DNA from: CAYMOV01 sp964392085
GTDB lineage: Bacteria > Oederibacteriota > Muellerivitia > Muellerivitales > Muellerivitaceae
Reading direction: 5' to 3'
Assembly (NCBI GenBank): GCA_964392085.1
Contig: CAYMOV010000002.1
Location: 31,692 to 95,691, forward strand
DNA: 64,000 bases
Under the pieces are notes generated by a model. That model was not told where the DNA came from. It ran no database searches and saw nothing but the letters and a program-made list of their open reading frames with translations. Below are positions 1 to 8,600 of the stretch, in pieces. Every line of letters starts with the position of its first letter. The stretch's first letter is position 1. The position numbers and the translations under genes were made by a program.

Positions 1-50
1 TGAAGAAGGCGAATAAACCCAAGAAGCACAGGCTCTCCCAGATCGGGAAG

Positions 51-1115
51 GTGTCGGCCAACGCCCGCACCACCGACACCCACGTGGCCGCCAGCGAACT
101 GCTGATCCCACCCCGCAAGGTCGCGAAGCTCCTGCCGGCCTCCAAGCGGCACTACCAGACCGTCTTGATGGGCCGCCAGTCGATCCAGAACATCATGGAC
201 AAGAAGGACCGTCGCCTGTTCGTGGTGGTGGGCCCCTGCTCGATCCACGACCCCAAGGCCGCCTGGGAATACGCCAACCGCCTCAAGCGGGTGGCGGCAT
301 TGGTCAAGCCCACGATCCAGGTGGTCATGCGGGTCTATTTCGAGAAGCCCCGCACCACCACCGGGTGGAAAGGCCTCATCAACGATCCGCGCATGGACGA
401 TTCGTTCCGCATCGAGGAGGGCATCCTCACGGCGCGCCGACTGTTGTTGAAGTTCAACGAGCTGGGCCTGCCCTGCGCCACCGAGGCCCTGGACCCCGTC
501 ATCCCCCAATACATCGCGGACCTGATCAGCTGGTCGGCCATCGGAGCCCGCACCACCGAGAGCCAGACCCACCGGGAGCTGGCCTCGGGGCTCAGCATGC
601 CCGTCGGCCTCAAGAACGCCACGGACGGCGGGGTGCAGATCGCCATCAACGGCATCCAGTCGGCCCGATCGAGCCACCACTTCCTCGGCCTGAGCCCCGA
701 CGGCCGGTCGGCGGTCATCCGCACCACCGGCAACCCCTACGCCCACATCGTGCTCCGGGGCGGCGCCAAGCCCAACTTCGACCCCGAGTCGATCCGATCC
801 TGCGAGGAGGCGCTGGCCAAGGCGAAACTCCCGGTCAACATCGTGGTGGACTGCAGTCACGGCAATTCCAACAAGGACTACCGTCTCCAACCCGTGGCCT
901 TCGAGAGCGCCCTTTCCCAGGTCGAGGCGGGGAACAAGTCGATCGTGGGCATGATGCTGGAAAGCCACCTGAACGAAGGCAACCAGCCGATCCCCAAGAA
1001 CCTGAAGGAACTGAAATACGGGGTCTCGGTGACCGACGCCTGCATCAACTGGGAAACCACCGAGGAAATCCTCCTGGACGCGCATAAGAGGTTGTCGAAG
1101 GTGGTCAACCGATAA
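51..1115 (+). CDS. aroG: 3-deoxy-7-phosphoheptulonate synthase (DAHP synthase, AroFGH type)
   Basis: Condenses phosphoenolpyruvate with erythrose 4-phosphate, the first step of the shikimate pathway, in the cytosol. The protein (354 residues from the GTG used here) lines up with E. coli AroG along its whole length: GPCSIHD near residue 61, KPRTTTGWKGL near 100, GARTTESQ near 164 and a C-terminal SITDACI-like segment (SVTDACINW). No chorismate mutase domain is fused. The GTG has no well-spaced ribosome-binding site, and the frame is open to the window edge, where an ATG could straddle the left border (the window begins TGAAGAAG in frame). The true start may therefore lie one base outside, adding about 17 basic residues. 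It is followed 99 bp later by plsC; the gap holds an inverted GCGG-rich repeat. Family call is certain; start is not. Confidence 0.93.
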   Translation: MSANARTTDTHVAASELLIPPRKVAKLLPASKRHYQTVLMGRQSIQNIMDKKDRRLFVVVGPCSIHDPKAAWEYANRLKRVAALVKPTIQVVMRVYFEKPRTTTGWKGLINDPRMDDSFRIEEGILTARRLLLKFNELGLPCATEALDPVIPQYIADLISWSAIGARTTESQTHRELASGLSMPVGLKNATDGGVQIAINGIQSARSSHHFLGLSPDGRSAVIRTTGNPYAHIVLRGGAKPNFDPESIRSCEEALAKAKLPVNIVVDCSHGNSNKDYRLQPVAFESALSQVEAGNKSIVGMMLESHLNEGNQPIPKNLKELKYGVSVTDACINWETTEEILLDAHKRLSKVVNR

Positions 1116-1120
1116 CGACG

Positions 1121-1200
1121 CGGTTGGCGGTTGGCGGATTGCGGTTAGGGTAAGCCTAAAGCTTAAAGCCTGATCCATCCGCCATCCGCTATCCGCGAGA
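1121..1200. repeat. GCGGTTGGCGG-type intergenic repeat, imperfect hairpin
   Basis: Left arm carries GCGGTTGGCGG twice-over and right arm carries ATCCGCCATCCGC, so the segment can fold on itself. A related copy (CGCCAACCGCTATCCGC) sits at about 62977-63002 next to leuS, so it is a dispersed intergenic repeat rather than a gene-specific site. It could also act as a weak transcription barrier between aroG and plsC, but it has no T-tract. Confidence 0.55.
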
Positions 1201-1214
1201 AAGCGTCTTTCGAT

Positions 1215-1862
1215 ATGTATCTCCCCTCCTTCCCCGCGGTGCGGCTCGTCACCTTCATCCCGGTCCGCCTTTTCCTCCGGCCGGACATCCGGGGCCTTGA
1301 AAACATCCCCCAGACCGGGCCCTTCGTGGTGGTGTCGAACCACGCCTCCAACCTGGACCCCTACCTCATGGGCTACGCCAGCGTCCGGCGGGCCGTCGGC
1401 TTCATGGCGAAGGAGGAACTTTTCCGCATCCCGGTCTTCGGCCCCGCCATCCGGCGCTGGGGCGCCTTTCCCATCAAGCGGGGAAGGGTGGACGAGGAGG
1501 GCATCCAGAAGTTCTACGATTTCATCCACTCCAACCACCCGGTGGTGATCTTCATCGAGGGGACCCGCACCCTGGACGGTGAGCTCCAGCCCCCCAAGAA
1601 GGGCGTGGGGATGCTCCTGCAAAAGGTGCGCGTTCCCGTGATTCCCGTGTACATCGGGGGTACCTTCCAATGCTGGCCCAAGGGAAAGACCTTCCCGAAA
1701 CCCGGCAAGGTCAAGATCATCTACGGTCCGCCCGTCCCCTTGGACGACCTTTACGCGCTTCCGGCCGAGAAACCGACCTATCGTTTGATCGCCGAACGGT
1801 TGATGGATCGGATCCGCGGCCTGAAGGAATCCCAGAACCCCTCCGGGACCCCCATTCCCTGA
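1215..1862 (+). CDS. plsC: 1-acyl-sn-glycerol-3-phosphate acyltransferase
   Basis: Acylates lysophosphatidic acid to phosphatidic acid at the inner membrane. The 215-residue protein shows the LPLAT signatures: the NHASNLDP block with the catalytic H43 and D48 (HX4D), FPIKRGR near 85-91 and EGTR at 115-118. The N-terminus (residues 5-22) is hydrophobic enough to serve as membrane anchor. plsC upstream of rpsA is a recurrent arrangement in bacteria; the usual cmk gene in front of plsC is missing here and replaced by aroG. The exact acyl donor and whether it acts in phospholipid synthesis or recycling cannot be read from sequence. Confidence 0.93.
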   Translation: MYLPSFPAVRLVTFIPVRLFLRPDIRGLENIPQTGPFVVVSNHASNLDPYLMGYASVRRAVGFMAKEELFRIPVFGPAIRRWGAFPIKRGRVDEEGIQKFYDFIHSNHPVVIFIEGTRTLDGELQPPKKGVGMLLQKVRVPVIPVYIGGTFQCWPKGKTFPKPGKVKIIYGPPVPLDDLYALPAEKPTYRLIAERLMDRIRGLKESQNPSGTPIP

Positions 1863-2073
1863 GTATCCCCAATTGGTCAGGCCCTTTTCGGGTGGAAATG
1901 ACACCCATGGCCGGGCTATCATTCTTGACGAATTTCATGTTTCGACGAAGTGCGCTCAAACCCCCCCGGGGGAGTCGGAACGTCGAGTCAAAATAGGAAA
2001 GGCCACACCTAAATTGGAAACCGAAACCAACAACGAACCCCTAGAGTCTATGGAAGCCCTCGGAGAGGGCGAG

Positions 2074-3798
2074 ATGTCCATGGCGGAGCTTTTAGCCCAA
2101 TCCACCGACCCCTCGGTCGGGAAATTGGTGAAGGGACTGGTCGTCAAGATCGACGAGGAGCAGGTCATCGTCGACATCGGCTTCAAGTCCGAGGGTTGCA
2201 TCGCCAAGTCCGAGCTCCTCGACATCGAGGGCAAGCTGACCGTGAAGGTCGGCGACGAGCTGGAGGCCGCCATCGAGCGGATGCGCGGGCCCAACGGCCT
2301 CGTCCGCCTGTCCAAGCGCAACGTGGACAAGGGCCGCATCTGGGAGACCCTGGAAGCCGCCCTTAAGAACAACGAGCCCATTAAGGGCCGGGTCACCCGC
2401 AAGGTGAAGGGGGGCCTTCGGGTCGACATCGGCCAGATGGAAGGCTTCCTCCCGGCCAGCCAGGCCGCCCTGGAGAAGAACCCCAACCTCGACCCCCTGG
2501 TCGAACAGCTGTTGGAGTTCCGAATCCTGTCCCTGGAGCGCGCCCGCAACAACGTGGTGCTGTCGCGCCGCGCGGTGCTCGAGGGCGAGCGCAACGTCAA
2601 GAGGCAGGAACAGCTCGATAAGATCCAACCCGGCGACCTGATCGAGGGCAAGGTCAAGAACATCACGAACTACGGCGCCTTCCTCGACTTGGGCGGCGTG
2701 GACGGCCTGCTGCACATCGCCGACGTGGCCTGGGTGCGGGTGTCCAAGGTGGAGGAACACCTGCAGGTGGGACAATCGCTCCAGGTCATGGTCCTGCAGG
2801 TGGACCGCGAGAAGGGCAAGATCTCCCTGGGCCTCAAACAGATGACCCCGGACCCCTGGTCCCTGGCCCAAGGCAAGTACGTGGTGGGCCAGCAGGTCGA
2901 GGTCACCCCGATCCATTTCGTGGACTACGGCGCCTTCCTTTCCACCGAGGACGGCCTGGAGGGCTTCTGCCACATTTCCGAGGTGTCCTGGTCGAAGAAG
3001 GTGAAGCACCCGACCCACGCCCTCAAGATCGGGCAGAAGGTCACCGCCGAGGTGCTGGAGATCGACTTCGAAAAGCACAAGATCAGCTTCAGCGTGAAGA
3101 AGACCACCAAGAGCCCCTGGGAGGGCGCCGTGGAGCGCTATCCCGTGGGCGACACCGTAAAGGCCCGGGTCACCAGCCTGGCCGACTTCGGCGCATTCCT
3201 GGAACTGGAGGACGGCCTCGAGGGGCTGCTGCACGCCTCGGACATCACCTGGGACAAGGCCCAAAAGACCCCACAGAAGAACCTCAAGTCGGGCCAGGAA
3301 CTCTCGGTCCGCATCCTGGCGGTGGACCCCGCCAAGAAGCGCATCTCGCTCGGCCTGAAGCAGGTCGAGGGGGACCCTTGGGATAAGGTGGAGGAGAAGT
3401 TCCCGGTGGGCGCCAAGCTCTCCGGCTCCATCACCCGCATCGCCGACTTCGGGGTCTTCCTGGAGTTGGACAAGAACGTCGAGGGCCTCTTGCACCGCCA
3501 GGAGATGGCGGCGCCGCCCCCCAAGAAGCTCGAGGACATCTTCAAGATCGGGGACGTCCTGGAGACCCAAGTCATCGCCCTGGACGCCAAGAAACGCCGC
3601 CTGTCGCTGAGCCAGAAGGCCCTGCACCAGAAGGCCGCCCCCGCGGCCGCCGGCGCAGCCGCCGGTTCCACCCCCACGGAGGCCAAGCCCGAGCTGGACC
3701 TGGAGTCGGTCGAGAAGAAGACCGGTTCCTTCCTCAAGGCATGGGGCAAGTTGGTCAAGCGGGTCAAGAAGTCCGAGGACGAGGACGATGACGAATGA
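2074..3798 (+). CDS. rpsA: 30S ribosomal protein S1
   Basis: RNA-binding ribosomal protein that helps load mRNA on the 30S subunit. Six S1 (OB-fold) domains follow one another: two divergent N-terminal ones (ribosome binding) and four with the YGAFLDL / DFGAFLEL type core, each ending in a PW-containing linker. An Ala-rich and then acidic tail (EDEDDDE) closes the protein. The frame is open from a TTG at 1873, but the ATG at 2074 has GGAGAGGG eight bases upstream and gives an N-terminus the length of the family, so I prefer it. ATG 2050 and TTG 2014 (with AGGAAAGG upstream) are alternatives. A strong terminator follows 15 bp after the stop. Confidence 0.95.
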   Translation: MSMAELLAQSTDPSVGKLVKGLVVKIDEEQVIVDIGFKSEGCIAKSELLDIEGKLTVKVGDELEAAIERMRGPNGLVRLSKRNVDKGRIWETLEAALKNNEPIKGRVTRKVKGGLRVDIGQMEGFLPASQAALEKNPNLDPLVEQLLEFRILSLERARNNVVLSRRAVLEGERNVKRQEQLDKIQPGDLIEGKVKNITNYGAFLDLGGVDGLLHIADVAWVRVSKVEEHLQVGQSLQVMVLQVDREKGKISLGLKQMTPDPWSLAQGKYVVGQQVEVTPIHFVDYGAFLSTEDGLEGFCHISEVSWSKKVKHPTHALKIGQKVTAEVLEIDFEKHKISFSVKKTTKSPWEGAVERYPVGDTVKARVTSLADFGAFLELEDGLEGLLHASDITWDKAQKTPQKNLKSGQELSVRILAVDPAKKRISLGLKQVEGDPWDKVEEKFPVGAKLSGSITRIADFGVFLELDKNVEGLLHRQEMAAPPPKKLEDIFKIGDVLETQVIALDAKKRRLSLSQKALHQKAAPAAAGAAAGSTPTEAKPELDLESVEKKTGSFLKAWGKLVKRVKKSEDEDDDE

Positions 3799-3812
3799 TC
3801 CGGTCGTAAACG

Positions 3813-3845
3813 AAGCCCGGTCCCCACTGGGGCCGGGCTTTTTCG
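3813..3845 (+). terminator. Rho-independent terminator after rpsA
   Basis: AAGCCCGG plus CCCC pairs with GGGG plus CCGGGCTT (12 bp with one bulged T, ACT loop) and is followed by TTTTTC. It starts 15 bp after the rpsA stop codon. Confidence 0.93.
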
Positions 3846-3945
3846 TTTTGGGATGTGGAACGGCAAATCGGCGATCGTCGAATGAGGACCTGACAAGGAC
3901 GATTGGGTTTCGAGTCAACGCAGGAAATACCCTGGGGGCGGTCCA

Positions 3946-5325
3946 GTGGCGAACCATCGCCTGATCGTGTTGAGGCTTTTCGTCTTGTCCCTTCTCCTGG
4001 CCCTTCCGATGCTTGGGGGGCGAACCCGTATCCAACCGCTTTTGTTGGGCCTAGGTGGTTGCTCAAAACCCGCATCTTCCGCCGGGACTTACGCGCCGGG
4101 CGCGTTGGCCAGCCACTGGACCCCGACCCCCGCCCCGTCCCCGACGGCCACGCCCGTCGCCACCCCGACGGTTACCACGACCCCTACGCCGAATCCCTGC
4201 GCCTTCCCCTACGGCATTGACGTCCTCGGCCGGGTGGACGGGAAGGAGGCCGGGGCGTTTGAATCGCCTTTGGACCTATCCCGTCCCGCGACGATCCAAG
4301 CCATCCACTGCTACTCATCACGGGCCGAGACGGTCACGGCGGGCCTTTACGATTCCACCAATACCCTTGTGAGATCCGCCAGGTTGGTTTCGCGGGGTGC
4401 CGGGTGGTACACCGCGGATTTCCCCGTCACGCTGGGGCCCACCCGGTATTACCTGGGAAGATTTGGGACGGATGGGGGCCCCCGATTGTCCGACGAGGCG
4501 GGCATCGGCTGTTCCTTCGCCGATACGGGGAACCTGCCCGAACGGTTCATCCCGACGGGTTCCTACGTCACTTTGGGGCTGCCCGTTTATTTGACGGGAT
4601 GCAGGCCCCTGACGTTGTCGGGGAACCTGATCGGCATCGGGGACTCCATCCAGGAAGGGGTCGGGGCCTCGTCCATCGAGAGCTCCTATTTCAGGCGGTT
4701 CGGGTCGTGGTTGGCCGCCCAATATGGGCCGGTCACCGCCGTCAACCTGGCGATCTCGGGGGTCAACTCGAAATGCGTGAGCGTCAATATCGACGTCCAG
4801 ATGAAGGGCCGGGAGGTCGCGCTCTGCGTCCTGGAGGGCGGCGCCAAGAATTTCGAGAACCCCGGGCAACCGGGGATCTCCGATTGCGGGGGGGTGTCCC
4901 GGGCGGTGGGCTACACCAACGCGCTCATCTATGGGAATGACATGAGGCACGCCATCGACGTGGTCAAACGCCACCTTCTTCCCGGGGGGATGGTGCTCGT
5001 CATGAACAACTACGAGAACGACGAATTCATCGAGCTGGTCCGACCCGGCTGGGACGATTACCCCGCCATCCTGCGGGCCTACAACCGGGCCTTGGCGAAG
5101 GTGGCCGCGGACACCGGCGTGAGGCTGGTCGACGTCTACACCTTGTTCAAGGACCACCCTTCCTATAGGAAAATGCCCGATCTGCACCCGAGCGACGCCG
5201 GCCACGCGGCCATCGCTGAACTGCTCAAGGAGTGCGTCGAAGCGCCCGGGCCTTCCGCCCCGGCGGCTTCGCCGAACGGCCCGCTCGCTCCGATCCCCAC
5301 ACCGGCCCCATCGGCCCAGCGGTGA
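3946..5325 (+). CDS. Exported SGNH/GDSL-type hydrolase, probable lipoprotein with Thr-Pro linker
   Basis: Probably an esterase or deacylase anchored outside the inner membrane; substrate unknown. The GTG start follows GGGGGCGG. A hydrophobic signal leads to LGLGGC (lipobox, Cys39). Residues 58-84 form a Thr-Pro linker. Residues 86-220 form an all-beta domain of unknown type, and from about 228 an SGNH hydrolase domain begins with GIGDSIQEG (catalytic Ser234), GGAKNF (oxyanion Asn302 candidate) and DLHPSDAGH near 412-420 (Asp412, His414; typical Asp-x-x-His is shifted by one residue). A Pro-Ala tail ends the protein. The signal peptide is unusually long (39 residues) with two hydrophobic runs split by GGRTR, so an internal start is possible. 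Alone between a terminator and an AT-richer gap, it seems monocistronic. Confidence 0.75.
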   Translation: MANHRLIVLRLFVLSLLLALPMLGGRTRIQPLLLGLGGCSKPASSAGTYAPGALASHWTPTPAPSPTATPVATPTVTTTPTPNPCAFPYGIDVLGRVDGKEAGAFESPLDLSRPATIQAIHCYSSRAETVTAGLYDSTNTLVRSARLVSRGAGWYTADFPVTLGPTRYYLGRFGTDGGPRLSDEAGIGCSFADTGNLPERFIPTGSYVTLGLPVYLTGCRPLTLSGNLIGIGDSIQEGVGASSIESSYFRRFGSWLAAQYGPVTAVNLAISGVNSKCVSVNIDVQMKGREVALCVLEGGAKNFENPGQPGISDCGGVSRAVGYTNALIYGNDMRHAIDVVKRHLLPGGMVLVMNNYENDEFIELVRPGWDDYPAILRAYNRALAKVAADTGVRLVDVYTLFKDHPSYRKMPDLHPSDAGHAAIAELLKECVEAPGPSAPAASPNGPLAPIPTPAPSAQR

Positions 5326-5600
5326 GGACGGCCTGGGTCTTTAGGTCATCGTTGCATGGGGCCGGCATGACTTCTTTTATCCTCAAAGACAAGCCTTAAC
5401 ACTGGGCCCGGCTTTTCATTTAAGCTTAAAACAAGCCATAACCCGTCCCTGATAACGAACTGCTTGTTGGACTAGCGACATTGGAATAACATGGCTGGCA
5501 ATTAGCTGGTGTTTGAAGGATTGGGCTTCAGGCGTACGTTCGCCGAATGGAATCTTGATCCGTAAGCATTACATTCTGCAGGCAAAAAGGTCTAGGACGA
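5326..5600. other. Intergenic region without a recognised gene
   Basis: 275 bp, lower in GC than its surroundings. I see no tRNA, no clear terminator with a T-tract and no convincing sigma-70 promoter. It presumably holds the promoter of the large surface-protein gene that follows. Confidence 0.5.
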
Positions 5601-8600
5601 ATGGGTATCCATCCGGGTGGTTTCACCAAACTGTTTCGGTTAATGATGGCTTTCATGGTTTGCGTGGTCCTCTCGGCACAGGTCGTCCATTGTTTTGCAC
5701 AGGGAAGGCCCCCTTCCAACACTCCCACGCCTTCTATGGACCCCTCGACCGGGCCGTCGAATCTCACCTTAACTTCAGTAGGTACCCGGGTGATTCTATC
5801 TTGGGACCCGCCGACGAATGGTTTATTGACCCAGCCGGATGGGTATCGTTTGTGGCGTGCCGTCCTTCCGGGGGAAGCCTATAACACGATTGATGGGATA
5901 TCCTCCAACGCCGCGACGGCTTCCAGTCCGACAGCCCAGGACTCACCGGGATACGGGACTTGGTTCTATAAGGTGGAGGCCTATCACGCCACGGCCTCGG
6001 GGAATTATTCCCAGTTCTCGAACGTGGTGGGAGTGAACATGGGTCAACATATGACCCCGACTCCCACGGCCGCCTCTGGGTTGGCTTATTCGCTGGTCCA
6101 ACCCTTGTTGGCGAACACCAGCACCTTTACCCGGACTCCGACGAGGACCTTCACGCCGACCGTCAATAGGACCGGCACGGCAACCTTCACGCGCACGAAG
6201 ACAAACACCCCGACCATCACCCGAACCGGCACTTTCACCTTCACACCGACGAAGACGGGGACGCCTACCGTCACCCGAACCGGTACTGCAACTTTCACCC
6301 TCACGAAGACGTTTTCCCCGACGATCACCCGAACCGGAACATTCACCTTCACACCGACGAAGACCGCCACGGTCACCTTCACCCCGACCAAAACCAATAC
6401 CCCCACCCTCAACCGCACCGGAACGCCTACCCCGACCCCGACGAGGACCGGCACCCGGACCAATACTCCCACGCGGACATCGACCAAAACCTTCACTCCC
6501 AGCTTTACCCCAACGCGAACATTCACATCCACCTCAACCAAGACCTTTACATCCACCTGGACGAGTACCCCGACCCCGTCTTATTCCCCGACGCCGACTT
6601 CGACCCCCACCTTTACTTGGACTTGGACCTACACTCCGTCGGCCACGTTCAGCGCCACCTCGACGACGACTAGGACAGACACCTCGACCATGACCTTTAC
6701 CTATACACCGACCCCGAGCGAAACATTCACACCTACCGACACTTTCACCTTTACTTCAACATTTACCCTTACCGACACTTTTTCCCCAACGGATACGCCC
6801 ACCTCTACGCCGACTTCCACCTGCACAGATACCCCCACTTCAAGTGATACCTTTACCCCGACCTGGACCGATTCGGCGACTCCAACAGGGACCGACACTT
6901 TCACTTCGACCTTTTCCTTCACACCGACACCGACCGACACGAATACGGCATCCCCCACCGATACAACTACGAATACCTTCACAGCCACTCCTACTTGGAC
7001 CATCACGGATACCCCTACCTTAACCGCAACCTCCACATGGACAGGAACCGATACGGACACCTTCACGCCTGTCGACACGAGCACGAATACAACAACTCCG
7101 ACCATTGCCTCTACAGCCACAGTGACCCCAACCCGTACCGCAACGGCGACCAACACCCCCTCGAATACTATGACCTTGACCCTAACGCCCTCCAATACTC
7201 CAGCGGCTTTACCGCCCGGAACGAATTTTGTCGGCAACCAGGCCCCGGTGGATGGTTATGACGACTTCCTGATGATGTCCCCGACGAGCCAAGGTAGTGT
7301 GCGCTTTACTTCGAGGCAAAGCGGGACCTTGACGTTTGTCATGGTTTACTTCAGCCAAGCGACGGGATCCCCGTTTTATTACGCGGAAATCCAGGGAGAT
7401 AACGCCGGTGTTCCGAATGGAATTGTTTTAGGTTCCTCTTCGACCTACCTCCTCGGCAGTAACCAATGGATCATGTTGATGTTCGGCTCTACGCATTTGA
7501 CGGCTGGTACGGTGTACCACTTGGTCATGCGTGCCGGGACGGTCGACCCCTCGAACTACGCGACTTGGCGGATCGGGACGAGCCCCGGGCATCATTTATT
7601 CCCCTATGACCAAGTCGCGGATCCAAACCAAGGGACCGCAAAGAATCTTGGTGCTGGGTGGGTGGCCTCGTCGGAACAGCCTGTGTTCGACCTTGTGTTT
7701 GGAGCATATCCATATTCTTTTGACGGAAATCCATATTCAGTGGGGACCGAATACCAGGTGAACTCCGGTTCATTCTTGGGGGAACGGTTCGTGGTGGCAG
7801 CGGCGCCTCTGACACTGCAAGGGGTGGGTGCTTATGTGAAGAAGGTGGGGTCGCCCACGGCGGATCTCAATTGGCAGATTAAATCGGAATCCAATGGGGC
7901 TACTGTGGCTTCAGGGACTCTAGTTAATGCGGGAGCGGCCCCGGGTACCTACCAATGGGTTGATGCGTCGGCGTCCGTGACGCTGGGAACCGGAATTTAC
8001 CGATTTGTTTTATTGTCGGGAACGGCGCCCGGTTCGGATTATCGGTGGATATCTGGAAATATCGGCGGTGGCGGTGGATTCGGATCAACCCCATTAACCT
8101 ATGGTGGTGAGACTGCTAGGGCCGGTCAGTCGTTTGACGGCATCAACTGGTCTGATTTTACGAGTGGCCAGGGATATAACGACGACTTCGCTTTCAGGCT
8201 CTTGCAGTCGACGGTTGCCGTGACCCCGACACCCACCCCGACGGCGTTGCCGCCCGGGATGGATTTCGTGGGGAACCAGGCGCCTGTGGACGGATATGAC
8301 GAGTTTCCCATGATGAACCAGGCCTACCAGGGAAGCATTCGCTTCACGGCCAGGCGAACGGATGCGTTGAATATTGTCTGGCTGTATTTCAGCCAGTCAA
8401 CGGGCGGCCAATATGTCGTGGAAATCCAGGCGGACAACGCCGGTGTTCCAAGTGGGACGGCGCTGGCAAGGTCAGTGACTTTTTACGGAAATTACGGATG
8501 GACAATGGCGAGTTTCTCGCCCATGCCGAACCTGACTGCCGAGTCGGTGTACCACCTGGTTTTGAAAGCGAGTTCGGTCAATGCGACCAGCTACGCGACG

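Noticed and set aside
1925..1953. TTGACG upstream of rpsA as a promoter -35 box
   Set aside because: No acceptable -10 hexamer is found at 16-18 bases (AAGTGC at 17).
2092..4035. Very long open frame antisense to rpsA
   Set aside because: A shadow of the GC-rich rpsA codons; the sense strand encodes six clear S1 domains.
6120..7210. Repetitive DNA as a possible CRISPR array or VNTR
   Set aside because: The units have no constant repeat length or unique spacers; the repetition follows Thr codons within one open frame.
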